This document shows, in pieces, positions 22,471-26,102 of a DNA stretch of 26,102 nt. This DNA is from Anaerolineales bacterium (lineage in GTDB: Bacteria > Chloroflexota > Anaerolineae > Anaerolineales > Villigracilaceae). The first letter of the stretch is position 1. Each line of letters starts with the position of its first letter. Location: positions 1-26,102 of the forward strand of contig JAFGKO010000340.1 in assembly GCA_016928525.1 (NCBI GenBank), given 5' to 3'. Below the pieces are notes generated by a model, which saw only the letters and a list, made by a program, of their open reading frames with translations, was not told where the DNA came from and did not search any database. Both the position numbers and the translations under genes were made by a program.

Positions 22471-25002
22471 TTACATAAACTGGTTCAACGGAACATAATC
22501 TTTGATGTATTCCGGAATCCGCGCCCGCCATGCAGCGGGTACGGCCTTGAAATCCTGCATGGTAAACGTAGGGTTCGTGTTCAACTCGGTCAGGCGTTTG
22601 TTCTCGATAATATCGCGGACACGGTTATCTGTAATATAGGCCTTGAAGAAATACTTCAACGCCAGGATGCTCTCGGGCTTGTCAGGCTTGGTATCGGCAA
22701 CGAATTTTTCGAACTCTTCTTCCAGCAGATCATCCTTGCCTTTGAAGTGCTCGATCAGGCCGTAAGCCTTCTCGATGATCTCGCGCAACGAAAGCCTGCG
22801 ATCGACACCTGCAGCTTTGCGAAGTTTATCCAGCGTGAAAAACTCCTCAGGCTTGTCCATGATGTGTGTTGCCACATATTCGACGATCCGCTCCCAATTC
22901 CCTTCCTGCACGTTTGTCTTGATGAATTCATCTTCCTTGACGCGCTCCTCGAATTTCTCGAAGAACATACGGTCGATTTTCATCCCTTCTAACCCAACTT
23001 GATGCTCTTGCAAGGATTTCAGCTTGTCGGGGTCAAATCGCTCATAGCCTTCGATGATAACGAATGGTCCTACGTCTCCACCCGTCCCTGAACCTGCCTC
23101 CGTTTTAGAACGATAGGGTAGTTTTAAAATTTCATCGTAATTGAATTTCTCTTCGAAGTATTCGCAATTTGCGAAGAAGTCAAACAACTTGAAATACGTT
23201 TTCTTTGCTCCGTCGATTTGAGATTTGAGAGCAGAGTCGAACAAATCCTTTGTAAATTCATACGTGCGCGTACCGCGTCCCTTGATTTGGATAAAATCAG
23301 TTGGCGAGAAGATTGGGCGCATGAGACATAGGTTCAGGATGTCTTCACAGTCATAGCCCGTGGTCATCATGCCGACAGTCACACAGACGCGCGTCTTGCT
23401 TGTTTTATAAGCGGAATTGAAGTTCGCCGAGCCGCTCAGGTTGTTGTTGGAGAAGTTTATTGTAAACTGCTGCGCATCAGGGACTTGCGAAGTCACTTGC
23501 ATGGCAAAGTCCGATTGGTATTTGCCCGGGAAGATCTGGTCAGCCAACTCATTGAGAATTTGCGCCAATTTTGCGGCATGGTTCTGGCTGATCGTAAAGA
23601 TAATCGCCTTGCCAATTTCGCCGCTGACAGGGTCGCGTAATGCCTTCTCGAGGAACGTCTTGCAAAATAAATAATTGGTGCCTTCGGAGAAAAACTTCCT
23701 TTCGAAATCACGTTGGAAGAAACTCTCCTCCTGCGCCCCTTCTTCTGTATCGATAATGACGGAATATCCCTCATCAGCAAGAAGTTGTGTGGTCACATCG
23801 GTGCGCGCATCCACTACAATTGGATTGATTAGAAAGCGCTCACGAACACCGTCTAAAAGTGAATACCTGAAAGTTGGTTGTCCTCCTTCACATCCAAATG
23901 TGCGGTAGGTGTCCAGTAGGATTCGTCTTTCCAATTCGCGCGGATCGCGTGCGTTGCTGTGCTCGAATTTCTTCAGGTAGTCTTTTGGCGTTGCAGTCAG
24001 TCCAAGTTTATAGCCAATAAAATACTCGAAAACTGCGCGGGCATTCCCGCCAATGGAGCGATGCGCTTCATCGGAGATAATCAAATCAAAGTCTGTAGGG
24101 GAAAATAGCTTCTTGTACTTATTATTGAACAGAAGTGATTGAACGGTTGTCACAACAATCTCTGCTTTGCGCCAATCTTCGCGGTTTTCCTTGTAGATGA
24201 CCGTCTTGAAATCGTTCTTTAGGAATTGTACAAATCGTTTGTTTGCCTGGTCTTCAAGTTCGAGCCTGTCCACCAGGAACAGAACACGTTTTGCATTACC
24301 CGTTTTCAAGAAAAGTTTGATGACCGCTGCGGCTATCAGAGTTTTCCCGGTCCCGGTCGCCATCTCGAAGAGGAAGCGATCATTCCCTTCTTTGACAGAC
24401 TTTTGAAGAGATTGAATAGCCCGGATTTGATACTCGCGCAAGAAACGCAGGTAATTTTTCTCGATGAAAGCAGGTCGTTCCTGTTCATTCTTCCATGAGG
24501 CGTCTTCTTTATAGGTTGGGTATTGAGTCTGTACGATGTAGTCAGCAGGAATGGACTCGGCTATCAGTTTTCCTGGATTGGGGCGGGTTGTCTGGTAGCC
24601 TCGTACCGACCACGGTTTCGGGAATTGCGTGATCACATATGGATTGCCCCGCTCCAAATCCCAAAAGTAATGCAGATTTCCATTGGAAAGGATGACAAAG
24701 CGGCAGTTTTGCGATTTTGCATATTTGCGCGCTTGTTCTTTGGCCGATAACGGATGTTTCTCTTCGGATTTTGCTTCCAGCACAATCAATGGATAACCCC
24801 GCTCATCCAGGAGCAGAAAATCAAGGTAACCATGCCTAGTTGATTTGAAATCTTCCCCAAAGGCATCGAACTCTTTTTGAGTGATTTTAGTATGCAATTC
24901 AAGCTGGATATTGGCAGGACCGTCTTCATTATCGAAGAAACGCCATCCAGCTTCTTCCAGAAGTTTATTGATTTTGATACGAGCTTTAGCTTCTTTTGCC
25001 AT
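22471..25002 (-). CDS. hsdR: Type I restriction enzyme R subunit (HsdR, EcoEI-like)
   Basis: An 843-aa restriction and translocase subunit. The N-terminal PD-(D/E)xK nuclease domain shows D61 (YLDFLLL) and the E76-A-K78 pair (VLEAK). SF2 helicase motif I is MATGTGKT (Lys220), motif II is DEAH (311-314), and motif VI lies in KGRGTRTYEF. The last 250 residues are a helical C-terminal domain of the EcoEI_R kind that contacts the methylase. All catalytic motifs are intact. AGGA lies 7 bases before ATG 25002. Transcription order is hsdR, GIY-YIG, hsdM-hsdS, HEPN-like. With an intact HsdR, the state of the interrupted specificity gene matters for host safety. Confidence 0.93.
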   Translation of the reverse strand: MAKEAKARIKINKLLEEAGWRFFDNEDGPANIQLELHTKITQKEFDAFGEDFKSTRHGYLDFLLLDERGYPLIVLEAKSEEKHPLSAKEQARKYAKSQNCRFVILSNGNLHYFWDLERGNPYVITQFPKPWSVRGYQTTRPNPGKLIAESIPADYIVQTQYPTYKEDASWKNEQERPAFIEKNYLRFLREYQIRAIQSLQKSVKEGNDRFLFEMATGTGKTLIAAAVIKLFLKTGNAKRVLFLVDRLELEDQANKRFVQFLKNDFKTVIYKENREDWRKAEIVVTTVQSLLFNNKYKKLFSPTDFDLIISDEAHRSIGGNARAVFEYFIGYKLGLTATPKDYLKKFEHSNARDPRELERRILLDTYRTFGCEGGQPTFRYSLLDGVRERFLINPIVVDARTDVTTQLLADEGYSVIIDTEEGAQEESFFQRDFERKFFSEGTNYLFCKTFLEKALRDPVSGEIGKAIIFTISQNHAAKLAQILNELADQIFPGKYQSDFAMQVTSQVPDAQQFTINFSNNNLSGSANFNSAYKTSKTRVCVTVGMMTTGYDCEDILNLCLMRPIFSPTDFIQIKGRGTRTYEFTKDLFDSALKSQIDGAKKTYFKLFDFFANCEYFEEKFNYDEILKLPYRSKTEAGSGTGGDVGPFVIIEGYERFDPDKLKSLQEHQVGLEGMKIDRMFFEKFEERVKEDEFIKTNVQEGNWERIVEYVATHIMDKPEEFFTLDKLRKAAGVDRRLSLREIIEKAYGLIEHFKGKDDLLEEEFEKFVADTKPDKPESILALKYFFKAYITDNRVRDIIENKRLTELNTNPTFTMQDFKAVPAAWRARIPEYIKDYVPLNQFM

Positions 25003-25099
25003 GCTTTATCCTGTGCGGTCGCCCCGCATGGATTAAAGATACAGTAAAACTCCGGTTTGGGCAATATTGAATCCATTGCGATTTACCCTTTAGAGGAAG

Positions 25100-25223
25100 G
25101 TAACAGTCACAAGATGTGACCGTCACCTTGAATTGCCGTTACGCCATCAGCGGATGGCCTTTCACTTTGATCCGCTCCTTGAGGTGCCCGGGCAGGTCAA
25201 GGGCGGAGACGGTCACGTTCACG
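25100..25223 (-). other. Possible short coding remnant (about 33 codons)
   Basis: On the minus strand an open stretch reads VFGKTSVNVTVSALDLPGHLKERIKVKGHPLMA and then TAA, at roughly 25241-25141. It looks protein-like in composition but has no clear start, and a stop lies just upstream in the palindrome. It may be the tail of a lost gene. I do not recognise it. The rest of 25003-25230 shows nothing else. Confidence 0.25.
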
Positions 25224-25237
25224 GAAGTTTTCCCAAA

Positions 25238-25360
25238 CACATACGTACCTGTTTAAAACAGGTACGTATATGAGCTCAAATAAGTTGTTTATCTTTCACG
25301 ACATGTACGTACTTGTCCCCCAACAAGTTGTTTATGTTTCACAACAAGTACGTACCTGTT
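25238..25360. repeat. Iteron-like block with GTAC-core palindrome and direct repeats
   Basis: A perfect palindrome with 14-base arms, ATACGTACCTGTTT and its complement, occupies 25241-25269 around one central base. Two 35-base direct repeats follow at 25282-25316 and 25325-25359 (43-base period, few mismatches), each ending in TACGTACYTGT. In all there are four copies of TACGTACYTGT, three direct and one inverted. The layout resembles an operator array or a plasmid-type iteron set. It lies between hsdR and the HU-like gene. Confidence 0.75.
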
Positions 25361-25382
25361 TCGAAGCGATATGCGTATAGGT

Positions 25383-25416
25383 AAAAAGGCAGCCACCCAC
25401 GCGGTGGCTGCCTTTT
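25383..25416 (-). terminator. Terminator of the HU-like gene
   Basis: GGCAGCCACC (25388-25397) pairs perfectly with GGTGGCTGCC (25403-25412) around a 5-base loop, extended by A/T tails on both sides. On the minus strand it ends in TTTTT, about 20 bases after the HU-like stop. It could work in both directions. Confidence 0.85.
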
Positions 25417-25436
25417 GTTTGGAGGGACGGGAATGC

Positions 25437-25826
25437 TCAGGCTTGCTGTGCTTTTTCGAAATCTACGCCGTACAGCGCCTTCTTGAACTCCTTGCCGGGG
25501 ATGAAGCGTGGCAGCAGGTTGGTCACCTGGCTGGCAGAAACATCTTCCGCCTGCTCCGCGCCGTCCGCGCTGTTGCGCAGCCAGAAGCTGCCGAAATCGC
25601 CCAATTCGACGATATTGCCCTCGGCCAGTTCCTCCGGAATGATCGTCAAGAACGATTCGATCACGGCCAGCGTATCCGGGCCGGTGACAGTGCACATCTG
25701 GGTGATGCGCTTCGACAACTGCCGCAGGGTCTTGCGCCCGCTGGCTTGTACGGAGGGGTAGAACTTCTTGGGCGCTTCCCGGTCCTGCGGGTTGGGGCGC
25801 TCTACGATATTGAATTTAATAGTCAT
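25437..25826 (-). CDS. HU-family DNA-binding protein (HU-HIG-like)
   Basis: A 129-aa protein of the longer HU branch. It begins MTIKFNIVERPNPQDREAPKKFYPSVQASGRKTLRQLSKRI, followed by the core IIPEELAEGNIVELGDFGSFWLRN (the HU GFG turn appears as GDFGSF) and RFIPGKEFKKAL near the C-terminus, where canonical HU has the RNPRTG arm and R.P.FK. It probably binds and bends DNA. I chose ATG 25826, with AAGGA 9 bases upstream; a longer frame to 26006 has low-quality sequence and no ribosome site. This branch is best known from Bacteroidota and phages, so it may be acquired. A strong terminator follows it. Confidence 0.88.
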   Translation of the reverse strand: MTIKFNIVERPNPQDREAPKKFYPSVQASGRKTLRQLSKRITQMCTVTGPDTLAVIESFLTIIPEELAEGNIVELGDFGSFWLRNSADGAEQAEDVSASQVTNLLPRFIPGKEFKKALYGVDFEKAQQA

Positions 25827-26025
25827 TTTGTTGTTCCTTTCTCTTTTTTCGGCTCGATATCGGGCTGGCAGGCTTGGGTATGCCAGCCTTCCGGAAGTTG
25901 CGTTTTTCCACGCTCCTGTTCCCGTGTGTAAATGTGGGTATTCGATACCTCCTCGATGTTGGGATTTAGGCACCCGTACATGTCTTCCATTATTCAGAGA
26001 ATGCATAAAAAAAGCAGGCTCTCCC

Positions 26026-26058
26026 GTAATTAACGGGAAAAGATAAATATGCTACCAT
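26026..26058 (+). promoter_or_regulatory. Possible promoter/operator of the gene at the window end
   Basis: An inverted repeat CCCGT-AATTA-ACGGG occupies about 26023-26037, followed by an extended -10-like TGC-TACCAT ending at 26058. No good -35 is seen. A further small palindrome GGTAT/ATACC lies at 25937-25949, upstream of the HU-like gene. Confidence 0.3.
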
Positions 26059-26079
26059 CGGGAATGAAAGGTGTTTCCG

Positions 26080-26102
26080 ATGAACAATAACGCATTTTTG
26101 AA
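26080..26102 (+). CDS. Start of an unknown gene, cut by the window end
   Basis: ATG at 26080 is preceded by AAAGGTG six bases upstream and encodes MNNNAFL before the window ends. Too short to identify. It is divergent from the HU-like gene. Confidence 0.4.

Noticed and set aside
25282..25359. A CRISPR array formed by the 35-base direct repeats
   Set aside because: Only two full copies, with an 8-base spacing and shared palindromic cores. It fits operator or iteron sites better.
26002..26026. Resemblance of the AAAAAAAGCAGGCT stretch to a lambda-type attachment core
   Set aside because: A short A-rich match without arm sites or an integrase. Best explained by chance.

Overview
The window looks like a bacterial chromosome, most probably from an uncultured Chloroflexota of the Anaerolineae type. 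This guess rests on gene content and style: FtsX/MacB-type ABC operons, CHAT and STAND proteins, many small interspersed palindromic repeats, and a tRNA gene without encoded CCA. No single marker gene proves it. Most of the window is accessory DNA.

Layout. (1) 1-650: a tRNA-Gln(CTG) with a good promoter. Its 3' end and terminator are repeated in degenerate tandem copies, followed by a cloverleaf-like palindromic element. (2) 651-11523, minus strand: in transcription order, a NUDIX hydrolase, an unknown 128-aa protein, a single-receiver response regulator, a 1613-aa protein joining a lipase-like alpha/beta hydrolase, a CHAT caspase-like protease and a helical C-terminus, and then two ABC ATPases with one FtsX-type permease. 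(3) 11576-11775: a frameshifted, truncated ydbC copy ending at a perfect palindrome. (4) 11895-17345, plus strand: a tight four-gene operon made of a small adaptor-like protein, an NB-ARC/STAND NTPase with TPRs, a protein with two divergent GGDEF domains fused to a 2H-phosphoesterase-like domain, and a receiver-GGDEF diguanylate cyclase. (5) 17451-25002, minus strand: ydbC (PC4-like) with a small partner, a HEPN-like protein, and a type I restriction-modification locus (fused HsdM-HsdS with an in-frame stop, a GIY-YIG nuclease, HsdR). A family of about 110-bp palindromic repeats punctuates this locus and has also inserted in frame inside the HsdM-HsdS linker. (6) 25003-26102: an iteron-like repeat block, an HU-family protein and the first codons of a plus-strand gene.

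The strongest candidate for an undescribed system is the 11895-17345 operon. The C-terminal half of the 149-aa protein and the N-terminus of the STAND NTPase can be aligned as the same short helical domain. That suggests homotypic adaptor pairing, as in bacterial conflict systems with effector-associated domains. The next gene combines two cyclase-like palm domains with a possible cyclic-nucleotide or RNA phosphodiesterase domain, and the last gene is a canonical diguanylate cyclase. My inference is a sensor (STAND) linked to nucleotide second-messenger production with built-in turnover, in a region that also holds a CHAT protease, a HEPN protein and a type I RM system. None of this has been tested by homology search. 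Domain calls come from reading motifs.
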